This document shows, piece by piece, positions 25,057-33,600 of a stretch of DNA of 64,000 nt. Source of the DNA: Amycolatopsis iheyensis. Lineage in GTDB: Bacteria > Actinomycetota > Actinomycetes > Mycobacteriales > Pseudonocardiaceae. The translations under genes and the position numbers were made by a program. The stretch covers positions 62,001 through 126,000 of the forward strand of contig NZ_JAMXQV010000025.1 in the NCBI RefSeq assembly GCF_024703995.1, in the 5' to 3' direction. The notes under the pieces are model-generated. The model ran no database searches, had not been told where the DNA came from, and saw nothing but the letters and a program-made list of their open reading frames with translations. Within the stretch, counting starts at the first letter, position 1, and each line of letters starts with the position of its first letter.

Positions 25057-25225
25057 GTGTCGCTCTCCTTCGTTACCGCATTCCAACCTGCGAACCTCAC
25101 TCTAGTCGTGATCTCACCGGCGGGTGCTTCCGGCACTGCCGGTTCGCGGAGAGCGGACGTCCCGGGCCTCGGCTTTCCCGGCCCCCGCCGTCCGTGTGGG
25201 TGACCAGTGCGACTGTCACCGAGAG

Positions 25226-26272
25226 CTACCGTGGCACCCCCGTGGGGAGACGGTGCGTGACCGTGTCGACCACCCGCGCGAGCACCAGGGACCCGGCGAA
25301 CCGCCCGGGCTCCAGGTCGAGGCCGCCGGGCACCCAGCACGGCGGGACGGGACCGCCCGGGCCGGTCATGGCGGTGAGCACGTCGTCCGGGGAGAGCCCG
25401 GTGGCCAGCAGCGCGGTGACCTCGCGGGGGTTGACTCCCAGTGGCAGCGGTCCGTTGCCCAGGTCCGTTCCATAGTGGACGACCCCGCCGTGTTCGAGGA
25501 ACCGCCTGAGGTTGCCCGTCGCGGTGCGCAGCTGCCGGGTGTCGGCGCCGTACCCGTGGATGTCGAGTGTGCTGACCCACACCGTGCCGCGGGCCAGGTC
25601 GGCCACCAGGGCGTCGTCGATCTGTTCGGTCCACGGCGTGTGCGCGAGCCGGTCGACGCCGCTTTCGGCGGCGAGCCGGGTGGTGGCCGGGCCTTCGACG
25701 TGGGCGACGACGTCGAGGCCGGCGGCGTGCGCGGCGGTGACGATCGCCACGAGCACGGCGGCGGGGAACACCGGGCCGGCGTCGGAGTTCAGCGCGACCT
25801 TGATCGCCTGCGCGCCGGCCTGGCGCTGCTCGCCGACGGCGGCCTCGGCGTCGAGGGGCGAACGCACTTCGCGGAAGCTGCCCGGCGCGGCCCAGGACCG
25901 GTCGCCCGGGTACCCGCGCGGGGCCGTCAGGAACGCGCCGACGACCCGCATCCCCGGCAGGCTCGCGGGATCGGCCCGGCGGTGGGCTTCGAGCACTTCG
26001 GGGGCGCTGCCGAGGTCGTGGACCTCGGCGATCCCGCCGGCGCGGACCTCACGCAGGTCCACCAGCCCGCAGTGCACGTGCGCGTCACGCAGGCCCGGCA
26101 GGACGGTGCCGCCGAGCCGGCGCACCCGGGCCCCGGCCGGCACGGCCCCGGTGGCGACCGGCCCGGCCGCGGCCGGAACGCCGTCACGCAGGCGCAGCGC
26201 GCACCGGCCGAACCGGCGCCCGGCGCCCCACCAGGCGGAGTCGGCCAGCAGCCACTCTTCGGCGATGTCCAT
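25226..26272 (-). CDS. Amidohydrolase-superfamily hydrolase
   Basis: 348 residues. Metal-site motifs of the imidazolonepropionase-like amidohydrolases are visible: GLRDAHVHCG (two His near residues 66-68), AIKVALNSDAG with the Lys that is usually carbamylated, HVEG, the later HTPW segment, and YGTDLG with the catalytic Asp. GGAGA precedes ATG 26272. It follows the fatty acyl-AMP ligase by 24 bp and is probably co-transcribed with it. Possible roles are removal of an acyl/formyl group from an intermediate, hydrolysis of a lactam, or precursor supply. A kynurenine formamidase role is unsupported, since known KynB enzymes belong to other families. Confidence 0.8.
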   Translation of the reverse strand: MDIAEEWLLADSAWWGAGRRFGRCALRLRDGVPAAAGPVATGAVPAGARVRRLGGTVLPGLRDAHVHCGLVDLREVRAGGIAEVHDLGSAPEVLEAHRRADPASLPGMRVVGAFLTAPRGYPGDRSWAAPGSFREVRSPLDAEAAVGEQRQAGAQAIKVALNSDAGPVFPAAVLVAIVTAAHAAGLDVVAHVEGPATTRLAAESGVDRLAHTPWTEQIDDALVADLARGTVWVSTLDIHGYGADTRQLRTATGNLRRFLEHGGVVHYGTDLGNGPLPLGVNPREVTALLATGLSPDDVLTAMTGPGGPVPPCWVPGGLDLEPGRFAGSLVLARVVDTVTHRLPTGVPR

Positions 26273-26296
26273 GGGTCTCCAGTCCGCTCTCGGGGG

Positions 26297-28357
26297 TCAG
26301 CTCGACGGTCCGGTGAGCTCCCGCAGCACCGCGGCGGCCAGGTCGGCGAGGGTGGCGCGCAGGAACTCGGCCATCGGCAGGGAGACGCCGTAGCCGTGCT
26401 CGACCTCGTGGCGCAGCTTGATCATCCGCACCGACTCCAGGCCGAGGCCGATCAGCGGCCGGTCGTCCGGCAGCGTCGCCGGGTCCACGCCGAGCAGGGT
26501 CGCGATCCGCCTGCGCAGTTCGGTGGTGACGGCGGGCACCCGGGCCTCGGCGGGCAGCGCGAGCAGCAGGCCGCCCGCGGCCGAGGGGGCGACGTCGGGT
26601 GCCGCGGCCGCCGCCGTGCTCCGGCCGACCGGGACGAGGCTGCCCTCGAGGTAGGCGTCGCGGGTGCCCCGCCGGCGGACCTTCCCGCTCTGCGTCCGCG
26701 CGATCGCCGCGGGTTCGACGAGGACGACGTCGTGCACGTCCACGCCGTGCGCGCTGGTCACCCCGAGCCGGATCCGCTCGGCGAGCACGTCCGGGCCGGC
26801 CGCGGTGTCACCGGGCGCCACCGCCTGCACGACCACGAGCCGCTCGCCGTCCGGCGCGTCGACGGAGAAGGCCGCGCCGGGCCGGGTGGCCAGCGCGGGC
26901 TCGACCCGCCGGACCGCCTCTTCGACGTCCTGCGGGTGGAGGTTGCGGCCGCTGATGATGATCAGTTCCTTCAGCCGCCCGCAGAGCACGAGGTCGGTGC
27001 CGTGGAAGAAGGCCAGGTCGCCGGTCCGGACGAACGGGCCGTCGCCGTTCGCCAGCGTGCCGCCGAAGGTCTCGGCCGTCTCCGCCGGGCGGTTCCAGTA
27101 CCCCTGGCAGACGACCGGCCCGCTCACCCACACCTCGCCCACCCGGCCGGCGGCGCACTCCGTGCGGGACCCGGGGTCCACGACGAGCACCCGCCCGAAC
27201 GGCCCGGCGCCCCCGCAGCCCACGAGCTCCTGGGTGCGCACCGCCGTCCCGGGCGGCACGGGTTCGGCGCGTCCCCGCTCCAGCGCCGCGGCGTCGAGGA
27301 CGACCCCCAGCGAGGCGGGTTCACGCTTGCCCACGACGATCTGCATCGTCTCGGTGAGGCCGTAGGCCGGGAACAACGCGGAGCGGCGGAACCCGGCCGG
27401 GCCGAAGGCGCGGGCGAACCGGTCCAGCGTGGCTTCCTGGACCCGCTCGCCGCCGATGAGGGCGACGGCCCAGCCGGACAGGTCGAGCCCGGCCCGCCGG
27501 TCCTCGCCGATCGACTTGACGCACTGCTCGTAGGCGAAGTTCGGCCCGCCGCTGAACACCGGTCCCGGGGTCGCGGAGATCGCCGCGAGCCACCGGAAGG
27601 GGTCGGCGACGAAGTCCTCCGGGGTCATCAGCACCGCCTCACCCCCGACGAGCTGGGCGAGCAGCAGCTGCCCGAGGCCGAGCGCGTGCAGCGGCGACAT
27701 CCAGCAGACGACGTTCCCGCCCGGCGGCAGCCCGGTGAGCGCGCGGAAGTTGGCGATCTGGGCGGAGAGGTTGCCCACCGACACGGCCACCCCCTTCGGG
27801 CGGCCGGTCGAGCCCGAGGTGTACTGCAGGAGAGCCGGGTCGTCGCCGGCGACCTCGGGCGGCACCCACTGCCACGCCTGGTCTTCGTCCGGAGCGTCGA
27901 CGGTGAGCCAGGTCACCGGCGGCGCGGCGGCCGGGTCCCACCGGTCCCGCAGCGCCGGCGCGAGCACGTCGGTGGTGAGCACGACGGTCACTTCGGCGTC
28001 CGCGGCCACCGCGAGGAGCCGCCCGGCCGCGTCTGTGGAGACGTCGGGCGAGCACGGCACGGCCACCGCGCCCGCGTACACGCAGCCGGCGAAGCCCGCG
28101 AGGAAGTCCGGGCCGGGCGGCAGCACCAGCAGGACGCGCGCTTTCTCGCCGCCGGCCCGCTGCAGTGCCGCCGCGATGGTGCGGGCGCGCAGATCCAGCT
28201 CCGCCCGGGTGAGTGCTTCGCCGCGTTCACCGGGGGTGTGGCCGGGTGGCAAGAACCGAAACGCGATGGCGTCCGGCGCACTCTCGGCGTTGTCGCGCAG
28301 CACTTCGGCGAGGGTGCCGATCGCGGCGTCCGGGGGTTGGGCGGCGAGGTCGGTCAT
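26297..28357 (-). CDS. Fatty acyl-AMP ligase fused to ACP
   Basis: 686 residues. The first roughly 580 are an ANL adenylating enzyme with LLQYTSGSTGRPKGVAVS, VFSGGPNFAYEQCV, YGLTETMQIVVG and RTGDLAFFHGTDLVLCGRLKELIIISGRN; the SGGPNFAYE segment is typical of FAALs, which load fatty acids directly on carrier proteins. A C-terminal ACP (about 600-680) has the phosphopantetheine Ser in IGLGLESVRMIKLRHEVE. AGGAG lies five bases before ATG 28357. It faces the flavin reductase gene across a 268-bp region containing operator B. It probably provides the lipid starter for the C domain of the NRPS-PKS at 30619. Confidence 0.92.
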   Translation of the reverse strand: MTDLAAQPPDAAIGTLAEVLRDNAESAPDAIAFRFLPPGHTPGERGEALTRAELDLRARTIAAALQRAGGEKARVLLVLPPGPDFLAGFAGCVYAGAVAVPCSPDVSTDAAGRLLAVAADAEVTVVLTTDVLAPALRDRWDPAAAPPVTWLTVDAPDEDQAWQWVPPEVAGDDPALLQYTSGSTGRPKGVAVSVGNLSAQIANFRALTGLPPGGNVVCWMSPLHALGLGQLLLAQLVGGEAVLMTPEDFVADPFRWLAAISATPGPVFSGGPNFAYEQCVKSIGEDRRAGLDLSGWAVALIGGERVQEATLDRFARAFGPAGFRRSALFPAYGLTETMQIVVGKREPASLGVVLDAAALERGRAEPVPPGTAVRTQELVGCGGAGPFGRVLVVDPGSRTECAAGRVGEVWVSGPVVCQGYWNRPAETAETFGGTLANGDGPFVRTGDLAFFHGTDLVLCGRLKELIIISGRNLHPQDVEEAVRRVEPALATRPGAAFSVDAPDGERLVVVQAVAPGDTAAGPDVLAERIRLGVTSAHGVDVHDVVLVEPAAIARTQSGKVRRRGTRDAYLEGSLVPVGRSTAAAAAPDVAPSAAGGLLLALPAEARVPAVTTELRRRIATLLGVDPATLPDDRPLIGLGLESVRMIKLRHEVEHGYGVSLPMAEFLRATLADLAAAVLRELTGPSS

Positions 28358-28434
28358 GCGGGCTCCTGTCCGTCGTGCCCCGTGTCAGCCGAGGATCCGG
28401 GGCCGGGCCGGATCCGGCCAACCCCGGACGGTGC

Positions 28435-28451
28435 GGCCGATCGGGCACCGG
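28435..28451. promoter_or_regulatory. Candidate cluster operator B
   Basis: On the reverse strand the site reads CCGGTGCCCGATCGGCC, 16 of 17 positions identical to operator A at 5669-5685. It lies in the divergent promoter region between the FAAL-ACP gene and the flavin reductase gene, about 80 bp upstream of the FAAL start. The rest of this 268-bp gap shows no gene. Confidence 0.55.
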
Positions 28452-28625
28452 CGGGGTAGCCGTTCGGCGACGGCCCGGTGGCGGAATACCCGGCGGCCAC
28501 GGGAAAACGTGCCGCTCCGGGGTGGACGGCGGGGGAGCCGAACAGGCACTACCGGCGCACTTTCCGCGCTATATCGTGGAGATCGCGGCGATAGAGCGGA
28601 TCACGAACGCCAAGGGAGCCAACCG

Positions 28626-29153
28626 ATGCCAGAGCCCGCACCGGCCCGTGCCCTCGACGACCCGGTGACCACTCAGGACCCGGCCGCGTTCCGGGAGCTG
28701 ATGAGCGCGTTCCCGACCGGGCTCGCGGTGGTCACCGCGATGGACGGCGCCGGCCGGCCCCACGGGTTCACCTGCTCGTCGCTCTGCAGCGTCGGGGTGG
28801 CGCCGCCGACGCTGCTCGTCTGCGTCTCCCACCGCAGCGCGACCCTCTCGGTCATCCGGGACCGGGGCCGGTTCGCGGTCAACCTGCTCCACAGCAACGC
28901 CCGGCACGCCGCCGAAATCTTCGCTTCGGGCCGCCCCGAACGGTTTTCCGCGCTGCCGTGGACGCCGACGTCTCGGCTCGGACTGCCCCACCTGGTGACG
29001 CACGCCCACGCCATCGCGGAGTGCGCGGTCACCCAGACCATGGCGGCGAGCGACCACGTGATCGTGCTCGGCGAAGTCGTGGCGATGGCGCACCGGCAGG
29101 CGCCGCCGCTGCTCTACGGCCTGCGCCGGTACGCCGCGTGGCCGGGAGCGTGA
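28626..29153 (+). CDS. Flavin reductase (HpaC-like)
   Basis: 175 residues with the FMN-binding flavin reductase pattern: FRELMSAFPTGLAVVTAMDG, HGFTCSSLCSVGVAPPTLLVCVSHRSAT and GRFAVNLLHSNA. AAGGGAG precedes ATG 28626. Such enzymes supply reduced flavin to two-component flavoenzymes; the tryptophan halogenase at 50759-52303 is the obvious partner in this cluster although it lies about 22 kb away. The gene runs alone on the plus strand and converges on the antiporter gene with only 7 bp between stops. Confidence 0.9.
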   Translation: MPEPAPARALDDPVTTQDPAAFRELMSAFPTGLAVVTAMDGAGRPHGFTCSSLCSVGVAPPTLLVCVSHRSATLSVIRDRGRFAVNLLHSNARHAAEIFASGRPERFSALPWTPTSRLGLPHLVTHAHAIAECAVTQTMAASDHVIVLGEVVAMAHRQAPPLLYGLRRYAAWPGA

Positions 29154-29160
29154 CCCCGGA

Positions 29161-30468
29161 TCAGTCGCGGCGGCCGGTGTACTCCCGCTCCCGCTCGATC
29201 TCCACCGCCGTCTCCGGAACCCCGCGCGTCGAGTGGCGCAGCAGCGGGGGAGCCATCACCGAGGTCAGCACGGCCACCAGGACGACGATCGTGTAAGTGG
29301 CGGTCGTCAGCACGCCGAGCTGGAGGCCGACGGTGGCGACCACGATCTCCACCACCCCGCGGGCGTTGAGACCCGCGCCGATGGCCACGGACTCGAGGTG
29401 GTCGAGGCGGGCGATCCGGGCGCCGAGGTAGCCGCCGGCGAACTTCGTCACCACCGCCACCAGCACCAGCACCACCGCCGCGAGCAGCACCGGGGGCCGG
29501 CCCAGCGCCGACAGGTCCACCTGCAGCCCCGCGGTCGCGAAGAACAAGGGCGCCAGCGTGGACAGCACGAACGGGCGCATCGAGTCGAGGAACCCGCGGG
29601 CCGCGCCCCCGAGCGAGCCGATCACCGTGCCGCACAGGAACGCGCCCAGGATCGGTTCCATGCCCAGCGCCTGGGTGCCCGCCGCGAACAGCATGATCAG
29701 CACCACCGCGGTGGCGACACCGGCACCCGGCTGGTGCGCCCGCTCGGCCGGGCGCAGGAGCAGCCGGACGATCGGCCGCGCCGCCACCAAGGTGAACACG
29801 AGCACCGCCACGAGGTAGCCGACGGACTCCAGGACCATCCCGGCCCGCAGGCCCTTGGTCACCATCGCCGACACCACCGACAGCAGCAGCCACCCGACGA
29901 TGTCGCTGATCGCCGCCGCGCCGATGATGACCTGACCGACGTTGCGGTGCAGCAGCCGCATGTCGAGCAGGGTCTTGGCGATCACCGGGAGCGCGCTGAC
30001 GGCGACCGCGACCCCGACGAACAGCGCGAAGGCGTGCCGGTCGGCGGCGGCCGCCATCAGCGAGTCCGGCAGCAGGAAGCCGAGCCCGAAGCCGGCCGCG
30101 AGGGGCAGCAGCACGCTGCCCAGGCTGACGATGCCGATCTGCCCGCGCCGGCGCCGGATCAGCCCGAGGTCGATGTGCGCCCCGGTGATCGCGACCAGCA
30201 GCAGCACGCCGAGCTGCGCCACCGCGGTGAGCAGGTGCGTCTGCGCCGGGTCCCGCGGCAGCAGCCAGTGGGACACCGGCAGCTGCCCGAACAACGACGG
30301 GCCGAAGAGGACACCCGCGGTCAGTTCGCCGACCAGGGCCGGCAGGGACAGCCGGCCGGCGAGCCTGCCGAGCACCACCGCGGCCGCCAGCAGCACCCCG
30401 ATCTGGAGCAGGAAGACCAGCATCTGGTGGGCGCCGATCGAGGGGACGGGACCTGCCGCGAACGTCAT
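29161..30468 (-). CDS. Cation:proton antiporter (CPA2 family)
   Basis: 435 residues with about a dozen hydrophobic helices, for example LVFLLQIGVLLAAAVVLGRLAG, ALVGELTAGVLFGPSL, QLGVLLLVAITGAHIDL, and later GAGLNARGVVEIVVATVGL, a signature of CPA2 Na+(K+)/H+ exchangers including antibiotic-cluster examples. GGAAGGAAC precedes ATG 30468. It lies between two cluster operons and diverges from the NRPS-PKS gene. It may take part in resistance or ion balance during production; nothing in the sequence fixes its substrate. Confidence 0.88.
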   Translation of the reverse strand: MTFAAGPVPSIGAHQMLVFLLQIGVLLAAAVVLGRLAGRLSLPALVGELTAGVLFGPSLFGQLPVSHWLLPRDPAQTHLLTAVAQLGVLLLVAITGAHIDLGLIRRRRGQIGIVSLGSVLLPLAAGFGLGFLLPDSLMAAAADRHAFALFVGVAVAVSALPVIAKTLLDMRLLHRNVGQVIIGAAAISDIVGWLLLSVVSAMVTKGLRAGMVLESVGYLVAVLVFTLVAARPIVRLLLRPAERAHQPGAGVATAVVLIMLFAAGTQALGMEPILGAFLCGTVIGSLGGAARGFLDSMRPFVLSTLAPLFFATAGLQVDLSALGRPPVLLAAVVLVLVAVVTKFAGGYLGARIARLDHLESVAIGAGLNARGVVEIVVATVGLQLGVLTTATYTIVVLVAVLTSVMAPPLLRHSTRGVPETAVEIEREREYTGRRD

Positions 30469-30541
30469 CGGGTTCCTTCCGCTCGATTCCGCTCGATTCT
30501 GGTTTCCGCGGTCGGGCCCGGGAAAGGGGCGCGAACGGCTC

Positions 30542-30559
30542 GGTGCCCGGATGGGCACC
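30542..30559. promoter_or_regulatory. Candidate cluster operator C
   Basis: GGTGCCCGGATGGGCACC is a perfect 7-4-7 inverted repeat, centred in the 150-bp divergent region between the antiporter gene and the NRPS-PKS gene and ending 59 bp before the latter's ATG. Its arms match the left half of operators A and B. Confidence 0.55.
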
Positions 30560-30618
30560 TCCGAAGGGCACGCCAGCGAGACGGTGTCGCGCTCTCCCCG
30601 ACCTGTCAGCATCTTCGA

Positions 30619-33600
30619 ATGCGGGACGCCAGCAGGGATCTTCGGGAAATCGCTCGCCGGTACGACGCCGGTGAGCTGTCGACGACGGAGTTGCGCGCCG
30701 AGCTGGCCGCGCCCGCGAAGCTCCCGCTGTCGGAGGGGCAGCGTGGCTTGTGGGCACTGCACAAGATGGAGCCGGAGACCTACTCCTACAACGTTCCGGT
30801 CTGCTTGTCGTGCACGGACGTCGACGCCGTCCTGCTCGAGAAAGCGCTGCACGACACGGTTTCGCGGCATCCGATCCTGGCGTCCGCGGTGCGCGAAGAC
30901 GACGACGGGCCGCACCTGGTGTCCCTTGGCGCCGGCCGCTTCCGGGTCGAGCGCGCGGACATCTCCGACGTGCCCGCCGACGGCGTGCTCGATCACCTGA
31001 AGGAGCGGGCCAAGCAGCCGTTCGACCTCGCGGACGGACCTTTGGTGCGCGTGTCGGTGCTCACGCGCGCCGAGGCCGAGGTCTACGTCCTCGTGGTCGT
31101 GCACCACGTCATCCTCGACGGGCCGTCGTTGTGCCTCGTGCTCGACACCCTGCTGCACGCCTACCGGGCTCGGGTCGAGGGCCGGGAGCCGCCCGCCGGA
31201 CCGGATGCCGCGGACTACGGCGAGTTCGTCGCGTGGGAGCGGGACTTCCTCGATGGCGAGCCGGCCCGCCGCGACCGGGACTTCTGGCGGCGGGAGCTCG
31301 CCGGGCGGGTCCCGCTCACCGGCCTGCCCACCCACGCGACCCTTCCCCCCGACGCGCCGCACGAAGGCGAAGTCCACGCCGCGCGGCTCTCCCGCGAGCA
31401 GGCCGACGCCGTCACGGCGTTCGCGGCGGCGCACGAGGTCGTGCCGGCCGTCCTCCTCCTGGCTGTCTTCAAGACCTTGCTGTACCGGTACACCGGGCAG
31501 GAGGACATCGTCGTCGGGATGCCGGTGGCCGCGCGCCCTTCGGGCCGCTTCGAGTCGACCGTCGGCTACTTCGTCAACGTCCTGCCCATCCGGAGCAAGC
31601 CGGCCGACGACCTGGCCGTGCCGGAGTTCGCCCGGCGCCTGCAGGCCACGGTGTTCGAAGCCCTCGACCGCGCGTCCTACCCGTTCCCGCGCATCGTGCG
31701 CGAGACCGGTGACCGCGGCGACCTCCGCTCACCGGTGTTCCAGGCCGTCTTCAACTACCAGAACTTCTCGCTCACCGGCCGGCTCGGCGAACTGGCCGCC
31801 GAGCTGCGCGACACGTGGTCGTTCCAGGTCGTCGCGGGCCTGCACCAGCTGGGCGAATACGACCTGACGCTGGACGTCGTCCCCGGCGACGGGTTCGAGC
31901 TGTACTGGAAGTACCACCCGGGCGCGTTTTCCGCCGCCACCGTCGCGGGCCTGGCCGACCACTTCGGCGTGCTGCTCGACGCCCTCCTCGCCGGGGACGG
32001 GCCCATGCAGCTCGGCCGGGTGCGGATGCTGGCTCCGGCGGAGCGACGGCTCGTCTTGGACGAGTGGAACCGCACCGACGTCGAGTACCCCGGGGACCGG
32101 ACGGTCTGGGAGCTGTTCGCCGAGCGGGCGGCCGCGCACCCGGACCGGCCCGCGGTGAGCTGCGGGGACCGGACCCTGACCTACGGCGAGCTCGCGGACC
32201 GCGCTTCGGCGCTGGCCGAGGCGTTGCTGCGCCGGGGAGTCCGGGCCGGCGACCGCGTCGGCGCGAGTTTCGAGCGGACGCTCGACCTGAGCGCCGGCCT
32301 GCTCGCGATCATGAAGACCGGTGCGGCGTACGTGCCGCTGGACCCGGGCCTGCCGGCCGAGCGCCTGTCGTACCTGGTCGAAGACAGCGGCGCCGGACTG
32401 GTCGTCTGCGACGAGGCGTCCGTGGCCGCACTGTCCGATGTGGACCTCCGCGGCGCCGCGCTGCACGTGCTCGACCGGCCGGACGTCCCCGCCGCCGAGC
32501 CCGGGGACGCGGTCGCGCGGCCGGGCGCGGCGTACGTCATCTACACCTCGGGCAGCACGGGAAAGCCCAAGGGCGTGGTGGTTTCCCACCGGTCGCTGAC
32601 CAACCTGCTGCTCTCGGTGGGGCGGACGCTCGGGATCACCCCGGACGACCGGCTGCCCGCCATCGCCACCTACAGCTTCGACATCGCCGCCCTGGAGCTG
32701 TTCCTGCCGCTGATCACCGGCGGCCAGTGCCGCATCCACGACGCGGCGACGGTCAAGGACGCCACCCTGCTCGCCGCCGAGCTGACGCGGTGGGGCCCGA
32801 CCGTCGTGCAGGCCACGCCGGTCACCTGGGCCATGCTGCTGCGCGTCGGCTGGCGCAACACCGGCGGCGCCAAGGTGCTCTGCACCGGGGAAGCGCTGCC
32901 GGAGCACCTGAAGGACCGGCTCGTGGCCCTCGGTGCGGCGTGGAACCTCTACGGGCCCACGGAAACCACGCTCTACTCGTCGATGAAGCGGCTTGGTGCC
33001 GACGAGCCGGTGACCATCGGGACGCCGGTCGCGAACACCCGGTTGTACGTGCTCGACCGGCACGCGCAGCCGGTGCCGGTCGGGGTGCCGGGGGAGCTGT
33101 GCATCGCGGGCCACGGCGTGGCGCTGGGGTACCACGGGAAGCCGCGGCTGACCGCCGAACGGTTCGTCGAGGACCCGTTCGTGCCCGGCGGGCGGATGTA
33201 CCGGACCGGCGACGTCGTGCGCCGGCTGCCGAACGGCGAGCTGGTCGTCCTCGGCCGGATGGACGACCAGGTCAAGCTCCGCGGCTACCGGATCGAGCCC
33301 GGCGAGATCGAGGCCGCGCTCGACGGGCACCCGGACGTCGCCGCGAGTGTCGTGGTGGTCGAGCGCGACCGGCTCACGGCGTACCTCACGCTGCCCGGGG
33401 GCGCCCTCGACGAGAAGGCACTGCGCGCGCACCTGGAGAAGACCCTGCCCGCCTACATGGTGCCCAGTGCGTTCGTGGTGCTGGCTTCCTTCCCGCTGAC
33501 GGCCAGCGGCAAGATCGACCGGGCGCGGCTGCGCGGCGCCGGCGACCGGACTCCGGCTGCTCCGGCGCGGGACGCCTCCGGTTCGTCCCGGGCCGAGCGG

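Noticed and set aside
25057..25225. Possible operator GTGCTTCCGGCAC upstream of the clpP gene as a fifth cluster site
   Set aside because: Only the outer GTGC/GCAC arms match; the CCCGAWCGGG centre is missing, so it was not counted with sites A-D.
29233..30618. Upstream extension of the NRPS-PKS frame over the antiporter gene
   Set aside because: The extra 460 codons are antisense to a convincing membrane antiporter and are low-complexity; the C domain begins right after ATG 30619.
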